From contig JAJTWR010000281.1 in assembly GCA_021613335.1 (NCBI GenBank), positions 749,501 to 813,500 on the forward strand: DNA of 64,000 nucleotides, written 5' to 3'. This document shows, in pieces, positions 1 to 11,739 of this stretch. The position numbers and the translations under genes are program-made. The notes beneath the pieces are model-generated. The model was not told where the DNA came from. It did no database searches and worked only from the letters and a program-made list of their open reading frames with translations. The stretch is from Whitmania pigra. Lineage: Eukaryota > Annelida > Clitellata > Hirudinida > Haemopidae. Within the stretch, counting starts at the first letter, position 1. Each line of letters starts with the position of its first letter.

Positions 1-476
1 AATATAAATAAATATAATGTATATGGCACAAACCATATTTAATAACAATTTCATATTATTTTTAATAATTTAAATAATTACTGATGTTTAATATGATATA
101 CTAGAGTCATAATAATTTTCACCGTCTGCGAGACGATAATTATATCCCATCCAATTATAATGCTCCACAATGGAGATGAACAATGTGGAATTCAAGAAAA
201 AGAAAGAAAATGAGGGAATGAAAATTATTTCAGACCAAGTTGTACGCTCACTTAATTAGCGGGAAAACTCATTAAATTTTAACAAAAAAAACTTTTTAAT
301 TACTCGAAAGCCAAAAAAAAAAATCAGAAAATTAGACGTGAGCCTCCAAAACGAATACGAGTGGATTGATTGATTGAACTGGAATGAAGTGGATGAGTTG
401 AGATGCTTGGAGGATGATTCCAGTAAATTGATTCCAATAAACTGTTCGCTCGTTTGTTTTCAAAAATCTTTTTCAG

Positions 477-556
477 CTCAGACAGAGGGCGACACTGGCT
501 ACGATTATAACGAATCATACGATGAATACGAGGAAGAATCAGGTTATCAAGAATAA
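477..556 (+). CDS. Possible terminal coding exon, acidic C-terminus, gene unknown
   Basis: A pyrimidine-rich stretch ending in TTTTTCAG precedes an open frame entered with one base supplied by an earlier exon. It encodes a strongly acidic, tyrosine-rich tail ending in DEYEEESGYQE and then stops with TAA. An AATAAA overlaps the stop. No domain is recognisable and the upstream exons, if any, lie outside the window. The segment could instead be a chance open frame, since the whole area is AT-rich. It does not phase-join to the adhesion gene downstream because it carries its own stop. Confidence 0.28.
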
Positions 557-1518
557 ATTATAATTTAATGATTTATAAATAATTATTAATTAATTACTTA
601 ATTATCTCGAAGGCTCTTTGTCACAGCTTTTAAAAGTTTTTTTTTTTAATTTTTCAAAAATGTTTTGTCTAATTTTCCATTTAAATCTAGTGAGTGATTG
701 TAATGCCCAGGCATGAATTATGAATGCGAAATGCATCCTTGAGCAGTTAAATCCAGGAAATCTGATTAATGCCGCATATTTTATTCCAAAATGTTTTCAA
801 CTTCAATTTTTAAAACTCATTTTTATTTATTTATTTTTAATTACATCATATTTATTTAACTGGTATTTCCATTACCTGCATCAATTTTATGCCCGTCAAC
901 CAACTGATGCCATATTTAATTTTAATTTGTTCACATTATTTCAAGGTAAATATCAAACGTAAATGAATGTAATATTTGTATTTTGGAGTGCAATTAACAT
1001 ATTTTCAAAACCATTGCTTCAAAATTGTCATCAATCAATTACTTGAAAATAACATGTAATTAATAAATAAATTATTATAATTATGAATTATGCCAAATAA
1101 TTAATTTAATTTAATTTAAAAATAAATTGTAATGATTTGATATATCTACTTATATTCACAACAAACGACAACGACAAAATATGTAGACAAAAACATTTTT
1201 CGACATTTTCGACAATTGTAAATCAAGTTCATCGAAATGCTGTTGCATTAAAACATATGCCGATAAAATTTAAACAATCAAATAATATCATTAAAAAGTT
1301 AAATCTTCTTAAACTAAAGATTCGGCAACTCGTTGATATTTTGTATCTGTGTCATCAAACCATCAAGGTAGCCGTAAAAAGCCCGTCGCAATAGTTCACT
1401 GTGTCTCCATGTTTGAGAGCTTGAGATTTGCAACAGGTGCATGGGAGGCACTAAAGGTAGAAGACAGGTTGTTGTTGTTGTTGTTGATGTTGATGTTGAT
1501 GATGTTGATGTTGTTGAT

Positions 1519-1549
<31 letters not shown>

Positions 1550-2548
1550 ATGTTGTTGTTGGAGACATGCAAACAAAAGCAATGAAAGCCATCAATTCAA
1601 TTTACTAATGGAACTACACTTTTTGACGGATTGCCGTCAGACAAAAGCACATAAATCTTTTTTCGTGGTTTAAATAATTTTTTTTTGTTTTAAACTCTTT
1701 CTAAATGATATTTATCGAAAAATATTTGTTTGCGCTTTAAATAAATACAATTATAACAATCCGGTTGGCATGATAAAGGAATATTATGGGATTTAATGTT
1801 GAACAATTCCAGTGCTTTTTGAAGAGGTAGACACTTACCTGTAGTGCATGCACCTGGACCAATGAGACGTTACTTAAACTCCATACTGAGCAGTAAAATG
1901 ACAACATCAACAATTATGCACACAAGCACAACAACACAAGCAAACACAAATGCACCTACAGACATTCACCGGTTCATTCACATTTTCATTCACCTGCCCA
2001 TTCACATTTTCATTCACCTGTTCGAGCACTTGTTTCTCAGAACAAAACATGACGCTTCCCTTTTTGGTGGCGGGAAATGATGGCCATTTGTTTCATTATT
2101 TCAATTAATTACATTAATTCAAAACATATGCCAATAACAGGTCACTTAGGTGATAAATATCTGGAAAATGCAATTGTTTTAATTATACATTTTGTAAATG
2201 TTCGTTTTAGTATTTGTTAAATGATTCCGATTTTGATAACAAAAAATTAAATGTCAAAATTATAAATAGTCAATAAAATAAAAAAATAAAAATAAAGTAA
2301 AATTGTTAAAAGTAATCAAAATTATTATTTAATAAATAATTTGTATCTATTACTGTTACTTAATTTTAACTTATTAAACATAATTTAACACTAACCAGTC
2401 AAAGAGATAAGTGATAAATAAAAAAAAAAAGAACATTTATTTTCTAAAAAATAATAACAATCATGTAATTATATGAATAAATAAATAAATAAATAAATAA
2501 ATAATAACAACAATAATTACCTAAGTGAATAAATAATAATAATAATAA
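557..2548. other. AT-rich non-coding stretch
   Basis: No exon or RNA gene is supported here. It holds a GTT/GAT microsatellite near 1470-1563, a short CATTCACATTTT-type direct repeat near 1970-2020, an AAAT run near 2476-2503, and a short AAT run that is the left half of the repeat split by the Tc1-type element. Open frames in it are short or derive from the microsatellite. Confidence 0.6.
1470..1563. repeat. GTT/GAT trinucleotide microsatellite
   Basis: Interrupted run of GTT and GAT triplets. Both strands give low-complexity open frames (Leu/Met-rich and Thr/Ser-rich) that are artefacts of the repeat. Confidence 0.9.
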
Positions 2549-2550
2549 TA

Positions 2551-3998
2551 CAGTCAGGACAGAAACCATAAGGACACCCCATTATTTCGTAATAACTCGA
2601 TAAAGAAAAATTTGATTGTAGGGAAATTTTAATATGTTATGTATTTATATAGTTGTGATTATCTCTTAAATTTTCATCAAAATATGTTATTGCATTAATT
2701 TTAAAATTCCAAAAACGTGATTTCGGGGCGTCCAATAACCATAAAAGACACTTACACAAATCATCAAAAAATGACTAAAAACTTTGTGAAAAAAACAGGA
2801 AAAAGTTTATTAATATGAAATAATGTTTCCTTTATTTTCAATAACTTTAAAACATCTCTTGTTCATTGATTTTATAAGAGTTTTAAAGAAATTTCTGTCC
2901 AGTTCTTTCCAGGCACTCCTAATGGTGTTTTCCAGGTCAGATTTTGAATGAAACTGCCTTCCATTGTTGTAAACAAATCTTGACAACATTCCCCAAACAT
3001 TTTCTATAGGATTTAAGTCCGGGGAACAAGCTGGCCAACTCATAACTTTCAAATTTCTCCTCTGGAAAAATGTCTTTGTCAACTTGGAAGTGTGGATCGG
3101 GGCATTATCTTGCTGGAAAATAAAATTTCCTCCATAATAATCTTCCCCAAAAGGCAACAGATGGTCTTCTAAAACTTTGATGTAATCCACAGAAGACTGT
3201 CCCCCATCCAGAAAGGCTTATTCAGTCAATCCTTCACTGGAAATTCCTCCCCAAATCATCACCGATCCTGCTCCATGATTTCGGCTAAAAAATGTTTCCT
3301 TTTCTAATCTGAGGTCATGCCAATAGAACTGAAGACCATCAGGTACATCTAGGTTAAATTTCTTCTCATCTGAAAAATAATAATGCCCCAACCATCTCTG
3401 TTAGAAAGCATGGTTTTGGCCCATTCCACTCTTGCCAACTTGTGATGGTTTTTAAGAGCAGGAATCTTTAATCTTTTTTCATATAATAAAATACCACTAG
3501 ATCTCAAATAATTTAACACTGTACTTTTACAAATTCTTAAATCAAGTTCATTTCTAATTTGATTTGCTGAAAATTTACCTGAAGAAGCCTTTCTTACCAG
3601 GAGTCTCTGCTGACGAATCGTCAGTTTTTTAGGTCTTCCATGATCATTTTTTGCACCATATTCCTCAGGAGCTTTTACGTAGTTCTGTAGATGACTGTCT
3701 TGTATTGCTTGAGCTCTTTGGCAATTTCCCTGATCGAATAATTTGCTTGTCTGAAGGCCTCAATCTGCCCCTTCTCCTTGTCAGACAACGTTTTCCCTCT
3801 AGCCATTTATAAAATAGTAATTTTATAAACTTCACATCAATTTTTAACTTTCTTTGGATTTATATATTGATAATATTTGCATAATGTGCATTTTGGTTGC
3901 ATAACTATGACAAATTTCAAGGTTTATTGGGAATAAATAAAGATGTCCTTTATCGTTTTTAAATGGCCATAACGTCCTTAAGGTTTCTGTCCGCACTG
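2551..3998 (-). mobile_element. Tc1/mariner-type DNA transposon inserted in an AAT repeat
   Basis: The left end CAGTCAGGACAGAAACCATA and the reverse complement of the right end, CAGTGCGGACAGAAACCTTA, are matching terminal inverted repeats of about 26 bp. Each end is bordered by a TA dinucleotide (2549-2550 and 3999-4000), the target duplication of Tc1/mariner elements. The sequence on both sides is (AAT)n, so the element landed in a TA of that repeat. The length, about 1.45 kb, is usual for a Tc1 element. It carries one broken transposase gene on the minus strand. Confidence 0.92.
2810..3806 (-). pseudogene. Tc1-like DD34E transposase, broken by stops and frameshifts
   Basis: Reading leftward from an ATG at 3806 the protein starts MARGKTLSDKEKGQIEAF, the N-terminal paired-like helix-turn-helix region of Tc1 transposases. 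An in-frame TAA lies at 3675-3677 and the frame shifts there. A second shift occurs around the first catalytic aspartate (FSDEKKF), and another stop follows the WGGIS block. The last 126 codons are intact and carry QQDNAPIHTS and SPDLNPIENVWG; the second Asp and the Glu are separated by 34 residues, the DD34E spacing of the Tc1 family. It would have catalysed cut-and-paste transposition at TA sites, but this copy cannot make a full protein. Confidence 0.9.
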
Positions 3999-4453
<455 letters not shown>

Positions 4454-4454
<1 letters not shown>

Positions 4455-6628
4455 TGGTGTCACTTCATGGCCAATTGATCTCTGGTTATAATGAAATAAT
4501 GAAAAATCCAATTAATATACCTGAATGGCTGACAAAAGGCATTACTTATTTGCTGCCAAAATCAAAGGATACTTTGCAACCGAAGAATTACAGGCCGATA
4601 ACATGTTTACCAGTAATGTACAAAATTTTGACATCATTGATGTCGGAAAGGATTTATTCCTATCTTCATACAAACAACATCCTACCAGAAGAACAGAAAG
4701 GATGTAGAAAGAAAAGTAGAGGATGCAAAGATCAGTTACTTATTAGTCAGATGGTGATGCAACATGCAAAGAAATTCAAAAAAGATCTGTACGTTGCTTG
4801 GATAGACTACAAAAAGGCGTTCGACAGCATCCCCCACTCATTGATTAAGCAAATACTGAAAACATTCAAAGTTAACAAAGTTATCAGAGATTTCATTGAG
4901 TGCTCAATGCTTAAATGGAAAACTACAATGATGCTAACGAGTGGAGATGGATGCATAAAAACTGGAATCATCCTTATCAAACGAGGAATATTTCAAGGAG
5001 ACTCTTTGTCACCCTTACTATTCTGCATGGCATTGATACCATTATCCAATGCTCTGAGGAAAAATGGTAAAGGTTATATAATTCACGAACAGGAGCTAAG
5101 CCATTTGCTGTATATGGACGATTTGAAGTTATTTGCTACAAATGAAGAACATATGAAAACAAATTTGAGAATTGTTGAAAAATTTAGCAAAGATATTCAA
5201 ATGGAATTCGGATTAGAAAAATGCGCTACAGTCGCGATAAAGAAAGGAAAGATCATTCAAGGAAAAAATATTCAGCTTAAAGATTCTCTCCAAATTAGAT
5301 CACTAGATGCAGATGAACTTTACAAATATCTTGGCATGGAAGAGAAAGGTGGTGTAAACAACAAAGTCATGAAAGAAATTGTAAAAAAAGAATATTACCG
5401 ACGAATAAGGAAAATATTGGCAACCGAACTCAACGCAAGGAACAAAATCATGGCCATTAACAGTTTGGCAGTGCCAGTTCTCACTTACGGCTTCGGAATA
5501 ATCGAATGGTTAAAATCAGAAATAGATAAAATTGACAGAAAGACAAGAAAGATTCTAACAATAAATGGAATGCACCACCCGAGAGGTGATGTGCAGAGGT
5601 TGTACATTAAAAGAAAGAATGGTGGTAGAGGGTTACTTGAGATTTGGTCAGTATATCAACAGGCTATATTGGGTCTGTCAGAATATATCGAATCACAAAA
5701 CAGTGGGTTAATCCAAATAGTAAAACTGAACGACAGTCTCAAGAAAAAATACTCAATCTTGAAAGAATCAAGCAAAATTCAAAATAAATACGCGCTGAAG
5801 AAGAACGTTGGAATGAAAATGACCGATGAATTAACAAAAAGGATGCAAGTAGAAAAGTTGGAAGAAATAAAAAGAAAACCCCTGCACGGACAGTTTCTGA
5901 GGAATGTGGAAAAGATAGGAATTAGTAAAGAACTGACAGTTTCATGGCTCAACCGTAGTGGATTGAAAGGGGAGACTGAGAGTTTAATCATAGCGGCGCA
6001 GGATCAGGCCTTGAAAACAAGATATTACCAAAAACACATATTGAAGCAAGATGTGAGCAGCTTGTGCAGATTGTGCCACAGAGCAGAGGAACACATAGGA
6101 CACGTAATTGCAGGATGCCAGATGCTTGCTCCAACAGAATATACTGAAAGACACAATAAAGTTGCTGCGTACATCCATTGGAAAATATGTAAAAGTTTCG
6201 ATGTCCCAGTAGTTGAGAAATATTATTTACATAAGCCTGATCCTGTGGTGAGTATCGATGACGTCACTCTTATGTGGGACCAAGGTGTACTAACGGACAG
6301 AACAGTACTTGCTAACAGACCGGACATCATATTTTTGGATAGAAAGGAAAATTGTTGCCTGTTGATTGAAATTTCCATACCTGACGACCAAAATGTTATA
6401 AAAAAATTAAATGAAAAAATTCTTAAATATAAAGATTTACAAATTGAAGTCAGTAGAATGTGGAAAGTTGAAGTCAAAACAATACCAGTCATCGTGGGAG
6501 CATTAGGAACAATTCCAGAAAACTACAGGAAAGAGCTGGAGCAGATCCCAGGAAGGCCGAACCAATATGAAATACAAAAGATTGCATTGAATGGAACTGC
6601 CCATATACTCAGAAAGATTCTGGGATGA
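4454..6628 (+). CDS. Retrotransposon reverse transcriptase / restriction-like endonuclease polyprotein, N-truncated
   Basis: The intact frame has about 724 codons, open from a TAA of the flanking repeat to TGA. The reverse transcriptase lies at residues 1-330: LLPK and NYRPITCLPVMYKIL near 33-60, motif A WIDYKKAFDS (116-125), motif B QGDSLSPLLF (181-190) and the catalytic YMDD (220-223). A thumb and linker follow. A CCHC knuckle of the form C-x2-C-x8-H-x4-C occupies 538-555. The C-terminal endonuclease has RPD (622-624) and E639 in LLIEIS. Such proteins nick the target and copy the element RNA there. The usual N-terminal zinc fingers and the first RT block are missing, so this is a typical 5'-truncated insertion. 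The uninterrupted frame implies it is fairly young. The first codon is TTG, and no true start is present. Confidence 0.9.
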
Positions 6629-6786
6629 CATTTCAGTTAAACAAGAACGACAGAATTTTTGTTTTGTTTTGTTTCGACTTTATTTTTAGGATTTAAGATG
6701 ACATGCATGCTAGTTTTGTTGCCTGTGGACTCTTGTTGAGACCTGGCGTCATTGACTTTCCGACCGTTGCGGTTGTGTTGAATTAA
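4454..6786 (+). mobile_element. 5'-truncated RLE-type non-LTR retrotransposon (R4/Dong-like) in a TAA repeat
   Basis: The body begins abruptly at the end of one AAT tract and ends (after a 157-bp 3' UTR closing in GAATTAATAAAAATAATAA) in another AAT tract. It contains a single long open frame with reverse transcriptase, CCHC motif and PD-(D/E)xK endonuclease in R2/R4 order. Known Dong elements (R4 clade) insert specifically into TAA repeats, so the position suggests the same target choice. The clade call rests on architecture and target and was not tested by a tree. Confidence 0.8.
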
Positions 6787-6790
6787 TAAA

Positions 6791-6826
<36 letters not shown>

Positions 6827-6836
6827 TAATAATAAC

Positions 6837-6872
<36 letters not shown>

Positions 6873-6882
6873 TATAATAATA

Positions 6883-6936
<54 letters not shown>

Positions 6937-6966
6937 TATATAAATAATAATAATAATAATAATAAT

Positions 6967-7059
<93 letters not shown>

Positions 7060-7062
7060 TCT
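6787..7062. repeat. AAT microsatellite downstream of the RLE retrotransposon
   Basis: About 275 bp of AAT/TAA with small slips, directly continuous with the 3' end of the retrotransposon. It may combine the element's repeat tail with pre-existing target repeat. Confidence 0.93.
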
Positions 7063-7779
7063 CCAAGTACATAAGTTTTCTTTCGGAAACACAAAAGTTT
7101 CCATTAATGACGAAAGTTTCGTTCGCATTATCAGACGAATATATTCAGCATCGCTTACCAATGATATTTAACAAACTGGTATTTCCTGGCAATTTATCTA
7201 GCGCCTAGTTTTTTGTTTTTTAGTTTCCGTTTCCACGAAATAATTTTTTTTTTGGCACAAACCGTAATCACGTTATAATGTCAGTTTTAGGTCCAAAGAG
7301 ACGAATTTTGGAACATTTGCGTTCATTCCGGTGAGTTAAGATGTCGAGGCTGGTATTTGTTTGGATTGAAATAAATTATTTATTTAATCATAATTTATTA
7401 TTTAATTATAATTTCTTATTTATTCATAACTTCTTATTTCATTATAATTTCTTATTTAGTCATAATTTCTTGTTTGGAAACTTGGGTAATTTTTACTTAT
7501 TAATGTATTAATGTTTAGTTCGCATTTTAAAAATACGTTTTCACACTTACACACTGGCCAACATTGCATGTCCCTTATTCTGTGTATTCAAAATTATTTC
7601 TAAATAATTATAATACCTGCGACATTCAACAAAAAGCACACAAATTAGCAATTACAATTACAATAAAGTATTGATAATGCTTAGAAATCTAAAAATATAT
7701 GTAAAATTGTAAAATTATATTTAATTATATAATTATAATTATTAGTCGATTGTTATGAAGGTTATGATAATAGTTGTAG
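7063..7779. other. Upstream flank or intron of the lachesin-like gene
   Basis: An AT-rich stretch that must be intron or 5' flank of the lachesin-like gene. One candidate is a 40-base exon at 7291-7330, preceded by GTTTTAG and followed by the strong donor GTGAGT. It ends in the phase the next exon needs but encodes no recognisable signal peptide, so it is not included in the gene model. No hydrophobic leader was found between here and the retrotransposon. Confidence 0.4.
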
Positions 7780-10700
7780 GGGCTGAGCCAAACTTCGATG
7801 TACCAATCGTCAACGTCACAGTGGTTGCAGGTCAAACGGCGGTCTTGCCCTGCTCAGTCGAGGGCATTAAAGGTCATAAGGTCAACATCAGATATTTGGA
7901 CATTTAAATTATAAATAAGTTATCTTGTAATTAACATAATGCAATAATTTGATCTGTTTAAACAATTTTAATAAAAAATATGAAATATAAATACAGACCT
8001 TGAGATTATTTTTGATCTTAAAATGTCTTGTTATATAATGTAGAAAAATAAGTTATTTAGAAAAATAATATGCTATTAATGTTATCAGTTATTATTTATA
8101 GCTATTGATTGATGCAAAAGTTGATATTAATTTATATTAAACTTATTAGACCGCATGGGTTGACCCGGGGCTGGTGCCCTTGACCCTGGAAAACAGGAGG
8201 GTAGTTGACGACGTAAGGTTCAGTGTCATCCAACCAAGCGTGAGAGAATGGAATCTTCAGATCCGAGACATTACTTACCTGGACAGGGGTGAATACAGGT
8301 GCACCATCAACACCTTTCCAGTCAAGAGCAAACTTGTCTCTCTGCATGTCAAGGGTGATTTTTTTGTCTTCTTAAAAAGTAAGAAAATGTAAATAAAATA
8401 AATTATTATTTTCCATTGAAATTTGATATAATTTGAGATGGAAGTAAATGTTTGGTGAAGTATTATAATCAGATATTATAATATTATGAATGTGTAGATA
8501 TTCATGTTGCAATTAAGATTTAATTAATGCATTGATAATTATTAATGTTTGAAAAAATGCATTAATAAATAAACAATAGCAATTATTATTGATTAACACA
8601 AATAGCAATTGTTATTGATTAGCACCTAAGTTATTAGATGACGACAGGCCCGTAGCCAGAAAATGATTTCAGGGTGGTTTACTTTGATATTTTCAAAATA
8701 AAAATCAAATGATAATAATAATAATAAGTAGAGATGATTTTAAGATTTTGTGATCTTATGATGTTATATAAATCATTAAAATTTACAATTAAAATCTTTT
8801 TTAACATTTCGAGAGGGGTTTAAACCGTAGCCTCCCCTAAATACGGGATGGATGTTGAAATGATGCCAAATTTAGAGATTCACCGTATAATTTATTTTCT
8901 TTTAATGTTTAATTATATATTTAATTAATCTTAAATAATTTGTATCTTTTAAAAAATATTATTAAATTACTTTTTATTATTATTCATTCATTCGTGACAT
9001 CTAGAATGCATCACATTATTACTTCATTCCTTTTATAACGTCAAATAACTTTTTTATGATTCAAAATATTTTCTAAGCTTTATGTTGGCTTAATATGCTG
9101 GAAGCAGGAGATGCTTTAAATTATTCTACGAGATGTTTGCTGTTAATAAAAGTTTAATTTAAATGTGAAATAATGAAATTAAGACAATTTAATTATAATT
9201 ACAATTTTGAATAATAAATATAAGATTGTATATTTATAATGCGATGTTTGGGTTGATTTAAATTAATATAAATATTTGACAATATGATAAAAAAAATAAG
9301 TTTAGGAATATTCTTTACTTTATGTGCTTGAAATGATTTTATGTTTCAATTATATTTTATCTAAATTTATTGTAATTTAATTTAATTATATTTTCTTATT
9401 TATGTAAGGATCTTGCAAATGTTTGTTTATAGTAGCTATTGTCAAGTAATAAAAATAAATAATATGAAATAATAATTATAGTAATAATGATAATAACAAT
9501 ATTAACTCTAAGGTGGATCAGTAAACAGAAATAATTGAATTCATTTTATGTCGTCTGATGCTTAAAATTAATTTATTTTCAATCATAATTTCGCTTAATT
9601 ATTTTTTAGAAAATGTCAAGCAATTCTAAGTTTGACGTAGAAATTTTAAATTTTATATTTATTTTAGCCATTAATTAAATATTTCTGGCCATAGTTTGTA
9701 GAATGACTTTATATTATTATTGCATATTATATATATTTTTGAAATAATTTTATTGCAGCATTTCAAATTATAGAAAACTTGATCAAGCAATTTTAAAGAT
9801 GTTTTGTCTTTTAATTTGTTCTTCCATAACCATCAACAAAATATTTACAATTCTTCAGTTTAATTCTTTAATGTTAAAATATTGGAAAATATTTTAATAA
9901 AATCGGAGATATTTTTGATCCTAGCACTTGCGAGTATCACGACAGGCTCAGGTGGTCTGCGGGACTTTTTTTAGACGAAGCAAAACTTTTAAAACTTTAA
10001 AAATTTTAAAAATTTATTTCACATTCGTTCAGCTAGTGCTTCTGTTTGATAGGATGACTAGTTGATTACGAATTTGTTAATGAATTTTTCACTTTTTGAA
10101 TTAGATCCGGATTCATGAGCAATATTTTATATTCCAATTAATTTTATTTCTCTAAAGCAACCATTATGTCATTAATCAATTAATCATTGTTCATAAAAAT
10201 ATGAGAAGTTCAGTTGAAAATAAATTCGAAATAATTTCTCATAAAATGAAAAACTCGCCCTCCTCAGTTCCCGCCTCAATCAACCACGAGTTTTCAACGA
10301 GCGATCTCACAGCGCAGGAAGGAGAAACAGCAGTCCTTGTTTGCAACGTTACTGGTGTTCCCTTCCCCGATGTCACGTGGTACAAATGGACGAGGTTTGC
10401 CAGAGAGGAAGAGAAGATTAGTAAGTCTTGTAATTAATTATTTAGTTTATTAACTAATTAGTAGGTCTTGTAATTAATTATTTATTTACAAGAAATGTAC
10501 ATTTATCTATATATATATATATATATATATTCAATTATAAGTATGATGGGTCTCGCAGAGGTTATATTCAGGTTTGCCAGTGAGATTTTTGAAAAAAAAC
10601 CCAGATCGTCCGACAAAAAAAATCAAAACAAAAAAAGCCCAGATCATATTAAACCAAATTTTAATTATTAACATTTTTAAATTACTATTCATGTTTTTAT

Positions 10701-11707
10701 ACATAGCCATAGGTTCCCACTTTAATAAAGATCATATTATTAATGAAATAAGTCATAAATAACATAATTTCGTTTTAATACAAAAATTCTACAGAATCAG
10801 TGTCGGAAATCTAATCACAATTAGCAAAATTTAATTTGAATCTTGTATGTTACGTTTCCTATTGTTGTCGTATCTCTGCCAACAACGTCCTTGTGTCACA
10901 TCATCAACCAAACTCTTGCCATGAATAAACTTGGAACAACATCCATCACTGGCAATTGCTTGTTTGGCTATTAAGTGAGAGCTCACCGTTCCAAACAAGA
11001 GTTTGTTAGCCAGGTTTGACCATCTTCACCTGCGAAAAAATTCTGTCTATGTACTGTATTCAGACATGAAAGCTGTCAACACTAGCTCAACTTGAGTTGT
11101 CTTGAATTAAAAGCTTGTTAGAAGTTATATAAAACTAGCCAATATCCAAAGCTCTACCTCGGGCCTTCAGGTTTTTAACATGTTTCTGCATCTGCTTGTG
11201 AGCCATCAAACCTGATTTATTAGTGTTATTCAATAAACACGAACAAACTTTACATTTCACTCCAAGGCGATTGTTGGGATCTGCCTGCATCCAATCCTCT
11301 AGTTTGATCACTGTCAACCAATCTTCATTAAATATCTGATCGTACCACATCTTAGCTTTCTTAGGGGGGGTGGATCAACACTGCTAGTAACTGTAGCAAC
11401 TACTTCACCGTCCATTGTTCAAAAATCAAAGTTCAATATAGTAAGCGCGTTCAAAGATGGCGGAAAAGAAGGAAGCCGGTAGTGATGAAGGATCTTTAAT
11501 GAGGAGATAAACCAAAGAACCTTATAGAATATTATTTTTGCCCTAAAAAATTATTTTTTCAAAAATTACCCAGATTTCCAAACATAACACCTAGACATCC
11601 AGATTTGGTCCAAATTTTGTAAAACAAAAAAGCCAAGATCTTGGCTTAAAAACCCAACACTGGCAACCCTAGTTATATTGATGATGGTGATGATGGTGAT
11701 GATGGTG

Positions 11708-11739
<32 letters not shown>

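Noticed and set aside
720..962. 80-codon frame starting MNAKCILEQLNPGN
   Set aside because: Composition is AT-driven (Phe/Leu/Ile/Tyr) with no conserved pattern.
1314..1595. Thr/Ser-rich minus frame and Leu/Met-rich plus frame
   Set aside because: Products of the GTT/GAT microsatellite on both strands; no domain or splice context.
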